Positions 45,450-54,954 of a stretch of DNA of 64,000 bases are shown piece after piece. How positions within the stretch are numbered: the stretch's first letter is position 1; every line of letters begins with the position of its first letter. The DNA lies in NCBI RefSeq assembly GCF_001044255.1, contig NZ_JYNX01000061.1, forward strand, positions 6,478-70,477, in the 5' to 3' direction. This DNA comes from Mycolicibacterium chubuense (GTDB lineage: Bacteria > Actinomycetota > Actinomycetes > Mycobacteriales > Mycobacteriaceae). The notes beneath the pieces were generated by a model. It ran no database searches and was not told where the DNA came from. It was given only the letters and a program-made list of their open reading frames with translations. The position numbers were made by a program, and so were the translations under genes.

Positions 45450-46219
45450 TGGCGTATCTCGGGTACCGGGCCGGCGACGCCGACACCGCGTGGGGGTCTT
45501 TCTTCGATCCGCACATGGCGCCGCTGCCCGCCCACGTGGTCGACGCGCTGCACCACGGCCCGCAGGCCGACCAGGTGCTGCTCGATTTCGCCTGTGCCGC
45601 CGACCTTCTCGACGACGGTTACCTCCCCACCGAGACCGGTTACGGTCGGCTGCGCCGGGGTGGCTTCGCGGTGTCGGTGCTGACCGACATGCCGGGGGTG
45701 ACGCCGCGGATGTGGGACTGGTGGTTCGGCTGGCACGGCAGCGATGCACGCCGGTACAAGCTGTGGCATCCGCGCGCGCACGCGTCGGCGCGGTGGGCCG
45801 ACGGCGGCGGTGACGGGCACTACGTCGGGCGCACGTCGCTGGTCGAGGAGTACCTCGGGTCGACGTACACCAAGGCGGCGATCCGCTTCGTGTCCCCGGA
45901 GGAGCTGGGACTGCCTGCACACCGGCTCGGCGAGTCCGTGGCCGTGTGCGCGCGGCTGGGGTCCTCGGAGCTCCCGGTGGACATCGGCTGGCTGGTGCAC
46001 CAGGTCCGGCCCACGGCGGGCGGGTCCGAGATGCGCTCGCGGTTCTGGATGGGTGGGTCGGAGGTCGGGGTCAGGCACGGAAACCTGTTCGCCAACAGCA
46101 TGATTCGCCCGGTGGCGGCACGCCAGCTGCCGGATCCGCGTGATCTGATGGTGCACTGCGCCCAGGAGATGAACCACCTCGCCGGGTTCCTGCCGGCGCT
46201 GTACGCGCGGTTCGGTTAG
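45449..46219 (+). CDS. DAPG hydrolase (PhlG/PhiG)-family protein
   Basis: 256 residues. The family pattern of 2,4-diacetylphloroglucinol hydrolase, which cleaves a C-C bond to release acetate, is present: WWFGWHGSD...RYKLWHPRAH in the centre and HCAQEMNHLAGFLPALY at the C-terminus, where His and Glu four residues apart bind zinc. The ATG overlaps the oxidase stop. Together the pair could degrade an acylated phenol. The actual substrate is unknown. Confidence 0.78.
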   Translation: MAYLGYRAGDADTAWGSFFDPHMAPLPAHVVDALHHGPQADQVLLDFACAADLLDDGYLPTETGYGRLRRGGFAVSVLTDMPGVTPRMWDWWFGWHGSDARRYKLWHPRAHASARWADGGGDGHYVGRTSLVEEYLGSTYTKAAIRFVSPEELGLPAHRLGESVAVCARLGSSELPVDIGWLVHQVRPTAGGSEMRSRFWMGGSEVGVRHGNLFANSMIRPVAARQLPDPRDLMVHCAQEMNHLAGFLPALYARFG

Positions 46220-46234
46220 CGGCATGATCGGGGG

Positions 46235-46687
46235 ATGGCCCCGACAGACGGTCGAGGCGTGGCCGTGGCGGGAATCCTCGGGGCGGCGGTGCTGGCCGCG
46301 CTGCTGCTGGTGCCTGGGCTGAGGCTGGGCGTCGACCGACCCTGGCTCGGTGTGGTCGTGATCGTGGTGCCGGTCGTGGTGCTCCTGACCGCGACGGGGC
46401 ACCGGCATTACGGGTTCGTCCGGGCGACCCTGGTCGCGGTGGTCGTGACGCTGCTCGGCGCCGCGGTGAGCTGGGTGGTGGCGCTGTTCACTCTGGTCAA
46501 AGCGCTCAGCGGCGTGGGCATCGGTGTGGGGTGGACCGTGCTGCTGTTCCTGACGCCTGCGGTGTCGGTGATGGCACTGGGTGCGCTGGCGCTGCGGTTC
46601 GTCCCGACGAGTGACCAACGTCCCGTGGCGAGACGATCTAGCGCCCTGACGCTCGGGGCTCACGCCGGCGGACGATCGCGGTCATGA
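46235..46687 (+). CDS. Small membrane protein, unknown
   Basis: 150 residues, four hydrophobic segments (about 9-27, 34-52, 60-86, 92-118) and a basic Ser/Arg-rich tail. No family recognised. It starts 15 bases after the hydrolase stop, so it may be the third gene of that operon, and overlaps the flavodoxin gene by 4 bases. Confidence 0.6.
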   Translation: MAPTDGRGVAVAGILGAAVLAALLLVPGLRLGVDRPWLGVVVIVVPVVVLLTATGHRHYGFVRATLVAVVVTLLGAAVSWVVALFTLVKALSGVGIGVGWTVLLFLTPAVSVMALGALALRFVPTSDQRPVARRSSALTLGAHAGGRSRS

Positions 46688-47178
46688 AATCTCTGATCAT
46701 CTGTGTGTCGGTCTCCAACGGGAACACCCGTCGGGTGGCCGACAGCATGGCCGAAGTGCTGGGCGCCGACGTCGTGACACCCGAGGCGGTCGACGTCGAT
46801 TCGCTCGGGCAGTACGACCTCATCGGATTCGGGTCGGGCGTCTACTTCATGGCGGTGCATCCGCGGCTGTGGAATCTCGTGCGCCGGTTGCCGACGGACG
46901 ACACCGGCACTCGGCGCGCGTTCACGTTCTTCACCAGCGGCGCGCGCCGGATGCGCCTGCTGGATTACGGCGGCCCGCTGGGCCGCAAGCTCGCGGCGAA
47001 GGGCTTCGACGTGCTGGATTCGTTCTGGTGTCTTGGTTGCGACACGGTCGGTCCGTTGAAACTCCTCGGCGGGGTCAACAAGGGACGGCCGAACGAGACC
47101 GACCTCGAGCAGGCCGCGGCGTTCGCAGAGCGGCTTCGGCGGCGGGTCGAGATCGCGCAGGCACCACCCATGCTGTGA
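46684..47178 (+). CDS. Flavodoxin-family protein
   Basis: 164 residues. The N-terminal phosphate-binding loop VSVSNGNTRRVAD (a variant of T/SxTGNT) and the FMN-stacking region GFGSGVYFMAVHPRLWN are visible, followed by FFTSGA and WCLGCDT. It looks like the flavodoxin_4 group of FMN-dependent electron carriers. Possible electron partner of a neighbouring enzyme, but no specific link is visible. Confidence 0.75.
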   Translation: MKSLIICVSVSNGNTRRVADSMAEVLGADVVTPEAVDVDSLGQYDLIGFGSGVYFMAVHPRLWNLVRRLPTDDTGTRRAFTFFTSGARRMRLLDYGGPLGRKLAAKGFDVLDSFWCLGCDTVGPLKLLGGVNKGRPNETDLEQAAAFAERLRRRVEIAQAPPML

Positions 47179-47209
47179 CGCAGGTTCCCGAGACGGGTAC
47201 ACCACGGCC

Positions 47210-47593
47210 GTGTGGACAGTGAGCAGACAGATTCCCGCGCCCGCCGACGCGGTGTGGCACCTTCTCGTCGACCTCGACGCGTGGCCGCAGTGGGGGCCCA
47301 CCGTCGCGGGCGCCGAACTCGACGGCGGCGGGTTGGAACTGGGGGCGACGGGCCGGGTGTGGACGCCGGTGGGAGTGCCGCTGCCGTTCACCATCACCGA
47401 ACTCGACCAGGGGCGGTCCTGGGCGTGGCGCGTCGCCGGTGTGCCCGCCACGCATCACGGGGTGGAACCGACCGCCGACGGGTGCCGGGCGTGGATGAGC
47501 GCGCCGGTGTGGGCGCCCGCCTATCTGCCCGTGCTCGCGGTGGCGCTGGGGCGCATCGAGGCGATGGCGGTTGATTCCGGCGCCGACGGGTAA
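47210..47593 (+). CDS. SRPBCC-family protein
   Basis: 127 residues from a GTG. Starts WTVSRQIPAPADAVWHLLVDLDAWPQWGP, the classic beta-alpha-alpha opening of polyketide-cyclase/dehydrase-like proteins, and ends in a helix. Ligand unknown. It is 31 bases downstream of the flavodoxin gene on the same strand. Confidence 0.7.
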   Translation: MWTVSRQIPAPADAVWHLLVDLDAWPQWGPTVAGAELDGGGLELGATGRVWTPVGVPLPFTITELDQGRSWAWRVAGVPATHHGVEPTADGCRAWMSAPVWAPAYLPVLAVALGRIEAMAVDSGADG

Positions 47594-47631
47594 CCCTGCG
47601 CCGTCGGGACACCCCTATCGAGGAGCACATC

Positions 47632-47913
47632 GTGATCGGAACCATCATCGGCGCCATCGTCGTCGGTCTCATTGTCGGAGCACTGGCCCGGCTGGTCATG
47701 CCCGGCAAGCAGAACATCGGCGTGCTGATGACCATCGTGCTCGGCGCCCTCGGGTCCTTCCTGGGCGCCTGGGTGTCCTACAAGCTGGGCTACTCGAATC
47801 AGAACGGCGGATTCAAGATCATCCCGTTCCTGGTCGGCATCATCTTCGCGACCGTGCTGATCGCCGCCTACCTGGGCATCACCGGCCGGCGCGGCACGAA
47901 GCCACGCGTCTAG
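47632..47913 (+). CDS. GlsB/YeaQ/YmgE-family membrane protein
   Basis: 93 residues, almost entirely three Gly-rich hydrophobic segments (about 3-20, 30-50, 60-82) with the family start IGTIIGAIVVGLIVGALARL. Called transglycosylase-associated in databases, but no enzyme activity is shown. The GTG follows GAGGAG. Its TAG stop touches the ATG of the next gene (TAGATG). Confidence 0.83.
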   Translation: MIGTIIGAIVVGLIVGALARLVMPGKQNIGVLMTIVLGALGSFLGAWVSYKLGYSNQNGGFKIIPFLVGIIFATVLIAAYLGITGRRGTKPRV

Positions 47914-48354
47914 ATGGCCATCACCGAATCCCGCGAGACCGTCATCGCGGCGTCGCCCGCGGAGATCATGGACGTGCTGTTCGACCTCGAGTCGCTGACC
48001 GAATGGTCCTCGGCGCACCAGGAGGTCGAGATCCTCGAACGCGACGACCAGGGCCGGCCCGCCCGGTCCCGGCAGGTGGTCAAGATCGTCGGCATCAGCG
48101 ACGAGCAGGTGCTCGACTACGCGGTCCACGACGACGGTGTCAGTTGGACGCTGGTGAGCTCCTCGCAGCAGCGCGCTCAGGACGCCCGGTACACGCTGGT
48201 CCCCGAGGGCGACACCACGCGGGTGACGTTCGAGTTGACCGTCGATCCGACGGTGCCCCTGCCGGGGTTCGTCGTGAAGCGGGGCGCCAAGGGACTGATG
48301 GAGACGGCCACCGAGGGGCTGCGCAAACGGGTGCTCGACCTCAAGGGGCGGTGA
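47914..48354 (+). CDS. SRPBCC-family protein
   Basis: 146 residues with the START-like opening ESRETVIAASPAEIMDVLFDLESLTEWSSAHQE and the C-terminal helix LPGFVVKRGAKGLMETATEGLRKRVLDL. Resembles the Rv0164-type protein at 8077-8517 in length and layout. It directly abuts the YeaQ-type gene, so both are translated from one mRNA. Ligand unknown. Confidence 0.78.
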   Translation: MAITESRETVIAASPAEIMDVLFDLESLTEWSSAHQEVEILERDDQGRPARSRQVVKIVGISDEQVLDYAVHDDGVSWTLVSSSQQRAQDARYTLVPEGDTTRVTFELTVDPTVPLPGFVVKRGAKGLMETATEGLRKRVLDLKGR

Positions 48355-48357
48355 TCG

Positions 48358-48376
48358 GGCCGAAAATTTTTCGGCC
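48358..48376. promoter_or_regulatory. 9-1-9 inverted repeat downstream of SRPBCC gene
   Basis: GGCCGAAAA-T-TTTTCGGCC begins 4 bases after the SRPBCC stop. It could form a hairpin terminator, although the T-run is inside the stem and no U-tail follows. Alternatively it is an operator for the TPP-enzyme/symporter operon 180 bases downstream. The rest of 48377-48554 has no gene. Confidence 0.4.
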
Positions 48377-48554
48377 TGACCCGCCCGACGGATCAATCGT
48401 CGAGTACATCGTCGGTGCCGCATCTGCGCGGATCAGCCGGGTCGTGTCGGCAGATCGGGACTACGGCAGCCGGTACAGCGACGGAATAGCTTGCGGGTGG
48501 TGGGTAGCGGCTTTACCGTGAGCCACACCACATTCCCCACCCGAAGGATCGCCG

Positions 48555-50156
48555 ATGGAGCGCAACGGTGGCGACGTCGTCGTCGAGACGCTGACGGCGC
48601 TCGGCGAGTCGCACGTCTTCGGGATCCCCGGGCAGAACGCGCTGGGCCTGTTCGACGCGATCCGGCGCAGCGACCTGACGTTCGTCAGCTCGCGGGTCGA
48701 GAACAACTCGGCGTTCGGCGCCGACGGTTACGCCCGAGCCACCGGCCAGGTCGGTGTGCTGTTCCTGTCGACCGGACCGGGTGCGCTGACCGCACTGGGT
48801 GCGCTGCAGGAGGCCTACGCCACCGGTGTGCCGCTGCTGGTGATCGTCAGCCAGGTGCCGCGGGCGGCGATGGGCCTGCGGCGCGGTGCGTTGCACCAAC
48901 TCGACGATCAGCAGCGCAGCGCCGTCAACGTCACGAAAAGCACTGCGGTGGCCCAGCATTCGGGCCAGCTGCCGAGTCTTCTCGTCGACGCGTGGTCGCT
49001 GGCGCAGTCCGCGCCCGCCGGTCCCACCTGGGTGGAGATCCCGCAGGACGTGCTCCTCGAGCCGACCGATGTGCCGCCGGTGACCTCCGTCGTCACCGCC
49101 GTCACGGCTCGCCCGCCCCGTGCCGAGGTGGTCGCCGAGGCCGCGGCGGCACTCGCCGCCGCGCAGCGACCGGTGATCCTGGCCGGCGGTGGCGTGCGTC
49201 GCTCCCGCGGCGGCGCGCAGGCACTGGTCGCGCTCGCCGAACTCCTGGACGCGCCGGTGGTGTCGACCGTGGGCGGCAAGGGCGCCATCCGGTTCGACCA
49301 TCCGCTGTCCGCGGCGTCGTGGATCGAGGACCGGCACACCACGTCGCTGCTCGAGGACGCCGACGTGCTCCTCGCGGTGGGCACGGCGATGGGGGAGGTG
49401 ACGAGCAACTACTTCACCCTCACCCCCAAGGGCGCCGTGATCCACGTCGACGCCGAAGCCCGGGTGCTGGCGGCCAACCATCCGGCGCTCGCCGTCCACG
49501 CCGATGCCGCGCAGGCGCTGACCGCGATCGCCGCCCAGGTGACACCGCGGACGAGTACCGACGGCGCCGACATCGCCGCGGCCCTGAGGGCGGCCGTCGA
49601 GGACCGGCTCGCCGGCCAGGACGTCACGGCCGAGCGCGCACTGATCCGTGCTCTGCGGTCGGCGACTCCCGCTGCGGCACAGACGTTCTGGGACATGACG
49701 ATCGCCGGGTACTGGGCGTGGTCGGCGTGGGACCCGCTCGACGGCGAATTCCACTCCGCGCAGGGAGCGGGCGGACTGGGCTTCGCGTTCCCCGCCGCGG
49801 TGGCGGCCGCGATCGGCACCGGGCAGCGCACGCTCGCCGTGTCCGGCGACGGCGGCGCGATGTACTCGATCGCCGAGTTGGCCACCGCACGTCAGCACGA
49901 CGCGGACGTCACGTGGCTGATCGTCGACGACGGCGGCTACGGCATCCTGCGCGAGTACATGACCGGGGAGTTCGGCCAGGCCACCGCCACCGAGCTCGCC
50001 CGGCCCGACTTCGCCGCTCTGGCAGCCAGTTTCGGTGTCCCCGCGCACCGGGCCACCCTGGACACCGTCGGCGAGGTCGTCGCCGGCACCTTCACGGCAC
50101 GCGGACCCGCCGTTGTCGTCCTTCCCGCAACGCTGCGGATGTTCTCAGCCACCTAG
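48555..50156 (+). CDS. Thiamine-diphosphate enzyme, acetolactate-synthase/2-oxoacid-decarboxylase-like
   Basis: 533 residues: TPP N domain (1-170) with the catalytic Glu49 in SSRVENNSAFGADGYARATG, a central Rossmann-like domain (about 190-320), and the TPP C domain with GDGGAMYSIAELATARQ. The metal motif that usually ends in NN ends here in DDGGYG. It is not the biosynthetic IlvB, since no IlvN is nearby. Paired with a sodium/solute symporter, it probably decarboxylates an imported 2-oxo acid or related compound; substrate unknown. Confidence 0.75.
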   Translation: MERNGGDVVVETLTALGESHVFGIPGQNALGLFDAIRRSDLTFVSSRVENNSAFGADGYARATGQVGVLFLSTGPGALTALGALQEAYATGVPLLVIVSQVPRAAMGLRRGALHQLDDQQRSAVNVTKSTAVAQHSGQLPSLLVDAWSLAQSAPAGPTWVEIPQDVLLEPTDVPPVTSVVTAVTARPPRAEVVAEAAAALAAAQRPVILAGGGVRRSRGGAQALVALAELLDAPVVSTVGGKGAIRFDHPLSAASWIEDRHTTSLLEDADVLLAVGTAMGEVTSNYFTLTPKGAVIHVDAEARVLAANHPALAVHADAAQALTAIAAQVTPRTSTDGADIAAALRAAVEDRLAGQDVTAERALIRALRSATPAAAQTFWDMTIAGYWAWSAWDPLDGEFHSAQGAGGLGFAFPAAVAAAIGTGQRTLAVSGDGGAMYSIAELATARQHDADVTWLIVDDGGYGILREYMTGEFGQATATELARPDFAALAASFGVPAHRATLDTVGEVVAGTFTARGPAVVVLPATLRMFSAT

Positions 50157-50165
50157 GAGTTCACC

Positions 50166-51641
50166 ATGGGCAAGCCGCTCGACATCGCGATCATCGTCGT
50201 CTATCTCGTCGCCATGCTGGCGTTCGGTTTCTGGGGCAAGACCAGGACCAAGGACTCGGCCGACTTCCTGGTCGCGGGGCGCCGGCTGGGCCCGACGCTC
50301 TACACCGGCACGATGGCCGCCGTGGTGCTGGGCGGCGCGTCGACCGTCGGCGGCGTCGGCCTCGGCTACAAATGGGGTCTGTCGGGGATGTGGCTGGTGG
50401 TCTCCATCGCGGTCGGTCTGCTGGCGCTGAGCCTGTTCTTCGCCGGCCGCATCCAGCGGCTGCGGGTCTACACCGTCGCGCAGATGCTGCGGCTGCGCTA
50501 CGGCGTCGACGCCACGTCGTCGTCCGGGCTGGTCATGGCCGCCTACACGCTGATGCTGTCGGTCACGTCGACAATCGCCTACGCCACGGTGTTCAACGTG
50601 CTGTTCGGCACCGACCGCACGATCTCGGTGATCATCGGCGGCGCGGTGGTGATGCTGTACTCGTCGATCGGCGGCATGTGGTCGATCACGCTCACCGACA
50701 TGGTGCAGTTCATCCTCAAGACCATCGGCGTCTTCGCTCTGCTGCTGCCGTTCACGCTGAGCAAGGCGGGCGGCTTCGCCGGTATCCGGGAACGCGCGGG
50801 CGATGCGGTGTTCGACCTCGGGGCGATCGGGATGCCCACCATCATCACGTTTTTCGTCGTGTACAGCTTCGGCATGCTGATCGGCCAGGACATCTGGCAG
50901 CGGGTGTTCACTGCGCGTTCCCCGCAGGTCGCCAAGTGGGGCGGCACCACCGCGGCGCTGTACTGCGTGTTGTACGGCATCGCCGGCGCGGTGATCGGGA
51001 TGGCGGCCTCGACGTTCCTTCCCGATATCGAGGCCAAGGACGACGTGTACGCCCAGATCGCGGAGAGCATCCTGCCGGTGGGGATCAGCGGGCTGGTGCT
51101 CGCCGCGGCGGTCGCGGCGATGATGTCCACCGCATCCGGAGCGCTGATCGCCACCGCGACCGTCGCCCGCACCGACGTGAAACCGTTGCTGCAGAGGCTG
51201 ATCGGACGTCCTGCTGAATCGGAGAACGCGGAGCGGGACGTGCACTCCGACCGGCTGTACGTGGTGGTGCTCGGTATCGTGGTGATCGTCATCGCCGCAC
51301 TGCTGAACGACGTGGTCGCCGCGCTGACGATCGCCTACGACATCCTGGTGGGCGGGCTGCTGGTCGCCATCCTGGGCGGATTCCTGTGGAAGCGGGCCAC
51401 CGGGGCCGGAGCGCTGTGGTCGATGGCGGTGGGCACCGTCGTCACGCTGGGCACGATGGTGATCGTCGGCGACGTGCTCGCCAACGAGCCCATCTACTAC
51501 GGGCTGGCCGCCAGCCTCGTGGTCTACGTGATCGCGAGCCTGGCGACGCCGCGCACCTCCCCCGAGGTGCTCGACGAGTGGGACGCCCGGCTCGCGGGGC
51601 GGGAGCGCGCCGACCAGGGGGCCCCGCGCACCGTCAGCTGA
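50166..51641 (+). CDS. Sodium:solute symporter (SSS family)
   Basis: 491 residues with about 13 membrane segments. SSS blocks are present: GFWGKTRTKDSADFLVAGRRLGP near the start, the Gly-rich GGASTVGGVGLGYKWG segment in TM2-3, and AAAVAAMMSTASGALIATATV near TM9, where the sodium-binding Ser/Thr residues lie. It begins 9 bases after the TPP enzyme. Substrate class is inferred as a small organic acid or amine. The stop overlaps the convergent glpD by 8 bases. Confidence 0.85.
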   Translation: MGKPLDIAIIVVYLVAMLAFGFWGKTRTKDSADFLVAGRRLGPTLYTGTMAAVVLGGASTVGGVGLGYKWGLSGMWLVVSIAVGLLALSLFFAGRIQRLRVYTVAQMLRLRYGVDATSSSGLVMAAYTLMLSVTSTIAYATVFNVLFGTDRTISVIIGGAVVMLYSSIGGMWSITLTDMVQFILKTIGVFALLLPFTLSKAGGFAGIRERAGDAVFDLGAIGMPTIITFFVVYSFGMLIGQDIWQRVFTARSPQVAKWGGTTAALYCVLYGIAGAVIGMAASTFLPDIEAKDDVYAQIAESILPVGISGLVLAAAVAAMMSTASGALIATATVARTDVKPLLQRLIGRPAESENAERDVHSDRLYVVVLGIVVIVIAALLNDVVAALTIAYDILVGGLLVAILGGFLWKRATGAGALWSMAVGTVVTLGTMVIVGDVLANEPIYYGLAASLVVYVIASLATPRTSPEVLDEWDARLAGRERADQGAPRTVS

Positions 51642-53355
51642 CCGGCACGATGTCGGCGGCGCCCAGCCGTGCACCGTCGGCGGTCTCGTCGTCGGGCATG
51701 GCCTGGCTCTCCCGCTCGGCGGCGACGCGGGCCAGGTAGTGCGCGATCTCCCGATCCTTCTGCTCGTCGGACCATCCGAGCACCGGAGCCATCAGATCGG
51801 CGACTTCCGAACAGGATTCGGTGCCTCGGTCGAATGTCTCGATCGAGATGCGCGTGCGCCGGCACAGGATGTCGTCCAAGTGCAGCGCGCCCTCGTGGGT
51901 GGTGCCGTACACCACCTCGGCGCGCAGGTAGTCGTCGGCCGCCGCCAGCGGCGCACCGAGCGACGGATCTTCCCGGATCAGGGCGAGGATCTCGCCGATC
52001 ATCGAGCCGTACCGGTTCAGCAGCGCGGCGATCCGCGACTCGTTGAGGCCGGACTCGGCCGCCAACTGGGTCCGGGCATTCCACATCGCCCGGTAGCCCT
52101 CGGCGCCCAGCAGGGGGACGTCGTCGGTGATGCATCCCGGAATCCGACGGTCGAAGGTCTCACCCAGGCCGTGGACGGCCTCGTCGACCGCGTCCTTGGC
52201 CATCACCCGGTAGGTGGTGTACTTGCCGCCGGCGATCACCACCAAACCCGGAACACTGTGCGCCACAGCGTGTTCGCGTGACAGGGCGGACGTGTCGGCG
52301 CTCTCGCCCGCGAGCAGCGGCCGTAGCCCCGCGAACACGCCCTCCACGTCGGCCTCGGTGAGCGGTGTCCGCAGCACCGCGTTGACCTGGTCGAGCAGGT
52401 AGCGGATGTCCTTCTGGCTCGCCGCCGGATGGGCCTTGTCCAGCGACCAGTCGGTGTCGGTGGTGCCGATGATCCAGTGTCGGCCCCAGGGGATGACGAA
52501 CAGCACCGAGGTCTCGGTGCGCAGGATGATCCCGGTCGAGGAGCGGATGCGGTCCCGCGGCACCACCAGGTGGATGCCCTTGCTCGAGCGCACGTGGAAC
52601 TGACCGCGCTCGTTGGCCAGCGTCTGGGTGTCGTCGGTCCAGACACCGGTCGCGTTGATGACCTGACGCGCCCGAAGGGTGTGCTCACGGCCGGATTCCA
52701 GGTCCACCACGCGGGCACCGGTGACCCGCTCACCCTCGCGGATCAGGTCGACCACCCGGGTGCGGGTGGCGACCCGCGCACCGTAGGCGGCCGCGGTGCG
52801 GGCGATGGTCATGGTGTGCCGGGCGTCGTCGACCTGCGCGTCGTAGTACTGGAGGGCGCCGACGAGCGAGTCCTTGCTCAGCGACGGTGCGGCGCGCAGC
52901 GCACCGCGCCGGGTCAGGTGCCGGTGCAGCGGGACCCCGGCGCCGTGGCCGGACGCTTTCGACATCGCGTCGTAGAGCGCGAGCCCGGCGCCCAGATACA
53001 GCCGCTCCCATCCGCGGTGCTTGAGCGGATAGAGGAACTTGACGGGCCGGACCAGGTGCGGCGCCAGCTTCTCGAGCATCAGCCCGCGTTCGGAGAGCGC
53101 CTCGGCGACCAGGCCGAAGTCGAGCATCTCCAGGTAGCGCAGCCCGCCGTGGATCAGCTTGCTGGAGCGGCTCGACGTCCCGGAGGCGAGGTCGCGGGCC
53201 TCGACCAGACCGGTCCGCAGGCCCCGGGTGGCGGCGTCGAGGGCGGCGCCGGCGCCGACCACCCCGCCTCCGATGATCAGGATGTCGAGCGGTTCGTCGG
53301 CCATGTCGGTCAGGGCGGCGTCACGGTTGCGGGGGGACAGGGGGAGGGATTGCAT
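51634..53355 (-). CDS. glpD: Glycerol-3-phosphate dehydrogenase (FAD)
   Basis: Membrane-associated flavoenzyme oxidising sn-glycerol 3-phosphate to dihydroxyacetone phosphate, feeding electrons to quinone. 573 residues; the FAD-binding dinucleotide fold is LDILIIGGGVVGAGAALDAATRGL (about 24-47), then the GTSSRSSKLIHGGLRYLE block and the C-terminal DAO_C domain. The ATG at 53355 follows GAAAGG; the frame is open far upstream but that part is the antisense of glpK. Third gene of the glpFKD operon. Confidence 0.93.
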   Translation of the reverse strand: MQSLPLSPRNRDAALTDMADEPLDILIIGGGVVGAGAALDAATRGLRTGLVEARDLASGTSSRSSKLIHGGLRYLEMLDFGLVAEALSERGLMLEKLAPHLVRPVKFLYPLKHRGWERLYLGAGLALYDAMSKASGHGAGVPLHRHLTRRGALRAAPSLSKDSLVGALQYYDAQVDDARHTMTIARTAAAYGARVATRTRVVDLIREGERVTGARVVDLESGREHTLRARQVINATGVWTDDTQTLANERGQFHVRSSKGIHLVVPRDRIRSSTGIILRTETSVLFVIPWGRHWIIGTTDTDWSLDKAHPAASQKDIRYLLDQVNAVLRTPLTEADVEGVFAGLRPLLAGESADTSALSREHAVAHSVPGLVVIAGGKYTTYRVMAKDAVDEAVHGLGETFDRRIPGCITDDVPLLGAEGYRAMWNARTQLAAESGLNESRIAALLNRYGSMIGEILALIREDPSLGAPLAAADDYLRAEVVYGTTHEGALHLDDILCRRTRISIETFDRGTESCSEVADLMAPVLGWSDEQKDREIAHYLARVAAERESQAMPDDETADGARLGAADIVPVS

Positions 53356-53393
53356 GAGTTGACCTTTCGGGGTCGATGGTGTCGGGGGTGCGG

Positions 53394-54911
53394 TCAGCTG
53401 ACGTCCACCCAGTCGAGCGTGCGCGAGACGGCCTTGGTCCACTGGGCGTGGCCGGTCTGCCGCTGCTCGTCGGACCACTGCGGTTGCCAGCGCTTGTCTT
53501 CGAGCCAGTTCTTGCGCAGCTCGTCGGTGTCCTTCCAGAACCCGACGGCCAGCCCGGCGGCGTAGGCGGCGCCCAGCGCGGTGGTCTCGGCGACCACGGG
53601 CTTGACCACGTCGACCCCGAGCACGTCGGCCTGGATCTGCATGCACAGGTTGTTGGCGGTGATGCCGCCGTCGACCTTGAGCACCTCCAGGTGCACGCCG
53701 GAATCGGCCTCCATCGCCTCGACGACGTCGCGGCTCTGGTAGCAGATCGCCTCGAGCGTCGCGCGGGCCACGTGGGCGTTGGTGTTGAACCGGGACAGCC
53801 CGACGATCGCGCCGCGCGCGTCGGACCGCCAGTGGGGTGCGAAGAGCCCGGAGAACGCCGGCACGAAGTAGACTCCGCCGTTGTCCTCGACCTGCCTTGC
53901 CAGCACCTCCGATTGTGCTGCGCCGCTGATGATCCCGAGCTGATCGCGCAGCCACTGGACGGCCGAGCCGGTGACGGCGATGGAACCCTCCAGCGCGTAG
54001 ACGGCGTCGGCGTCACCGAGCTTGTAGGCGACCGTGGTCAGCAGTCCGGACTTGGATCGCACGATGTCGGTGCCGGTGTTGATCAGCATGAAGTTGCCGG
54101 TGCCGTAGGTGTTCTTGGCCTCGCCCGGTGCGAAGCACACCTGGCCGACGGTGGCCGCCTGCTGGTCGCCCAGGGCACCGGTGAGCGGCACTTCGCCGCC
54201 CAGCGGGCCATCGGCGAGGGTCATGCCGTACGGCTCCGGGGAGGACGAGGGCACGATCTCGGGAAGCATCTGACGCGGAATCCCGAAGAGCGACAACAGC
54301 TCGTCGTCCCAGTCCAGGGTCTCCAGGTTCATCAGCATGGTGCGGCTTGCGTTGGTCACGTCGGTGACGTGCACGCCGCCGTGACTGCCGCCGGTCAGCC
54401 GCCACAGCAGCCAGCTGTCGGTGTTGCCGAACAGGGCCTCGCCGCGTTCGGCGGCCTCGCGGACACCGTCGACGTTGTCGAGGATCCACTTGATCTTGCC
54501 GCCGGAGAAATAGGTCGCCGGCGGCAGACCCGCCGTGTGCCGGATGGTGTCACCGTGGCCCTCGGCTTCCAGCGCGCTGGCGATCCGGTCGGTGCGGGTG
54601 TCCTGCCAGACGATCGCGTTGTAGTAGGGCCGGCCGGTGCGCTTGTTCCACACCACGGTCGTCTCGCGTTGGTTGGTGATCCCGAGCGCGGCGAGGTCGC
54701 TGCTGACCAGACCGGCCTTGCCGAGCGCGGTCTGGATGACCGAGGAGGTGCGCTCCCAGATCTCCACCGGGTTGTGCTCGACCCAGCCGGCCTGCGGCAG
54801 GATCTGTTCGTGTTCGAGCTGATGTGCGGCGATCACGTTGCCGCCGTGGTCGAAGACCATGAAGCGGGTGCTGGTGGTGCCTTGGTCGACGGATCCGACG
54901 AAATCGGGCAT
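53394..54911 (-). CDS. glpK: Glycerol kinase
   Basis: 505 residues, FGGY kinase phosphorylating glycerol with ATP. Motifs: [15 protein letters not shown] at the N-terminus, [11 protein letters not shown], the [12 protein letters not shown] block, WQDTR around the catalytic Asp, and the C-terminal [20 protein letters not shown]. The start is the ATG of MPDFVGS. It lies between glpF and glpD, 38-43 bases from each. A second kinase-like gene is present at 56707-58227. Confidence 0.95.
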   Translation of the reverse strand: MPDFVGSVDQGTTSTRFMVFDHGGNVIAAHQLEHEQILPQAGWVEHNPVEIWERTSSVIQTALGKAGLVSSDLAALGITNQRETTVVWNKRTGRPYYNAIVWQDTRTDRIASALEAEGHGDTIRHTAGLPPATYFSGGKIKWILDNVDGVREAAERGEALFGNTDSWLLWRLTGGSHGGVHVTDVTNASRTMLMNLETLDWDDELLSLFGIPRQMLPEIVPSSSPEPYGMTLADGPLGGEVPLTGALGDQQAATVGQVCFAPGEAKNTYGTGNFMLINTGTDIVRSKSGLLTTVAYKLGDADAVYALEGSIAVTGSAVQWLRDQLGIISGAAQSEVLARQVEDNGGVYFVPAFSGLFAPHWRSDARGAIVGLSRFNTNAHVARATLEAICYQSRDVVEAMEADSGVHLEVLKVDGGITANNLCMQIQADVLGVDVVKPVVAETTALGAAYAAGLAVGFWKDTDELRKNWLEDKRWQPQWSDEQRQTGHAQWTKAVSRTLDWVDVS

Positions 54912-54954
54912 GGGAATGGCCTTCCTGTTGGGGTGGGTTCGGTGGTTGGGGTGT

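Noticed and set aside
48358-48376. Strong intrinsic terminator
   Set aside because: The T-run is part of the stem and no U-tail follows, so it is listed only as an inverted repeat of uncertain role.
53356-53955. N-terminal extension of glpD
   Set aside because: The open frame continues upstream but is antisense-phase sequence of glpK; the ATG at 53355 with a Shine-Dalgarno gives the normal GlpD length.
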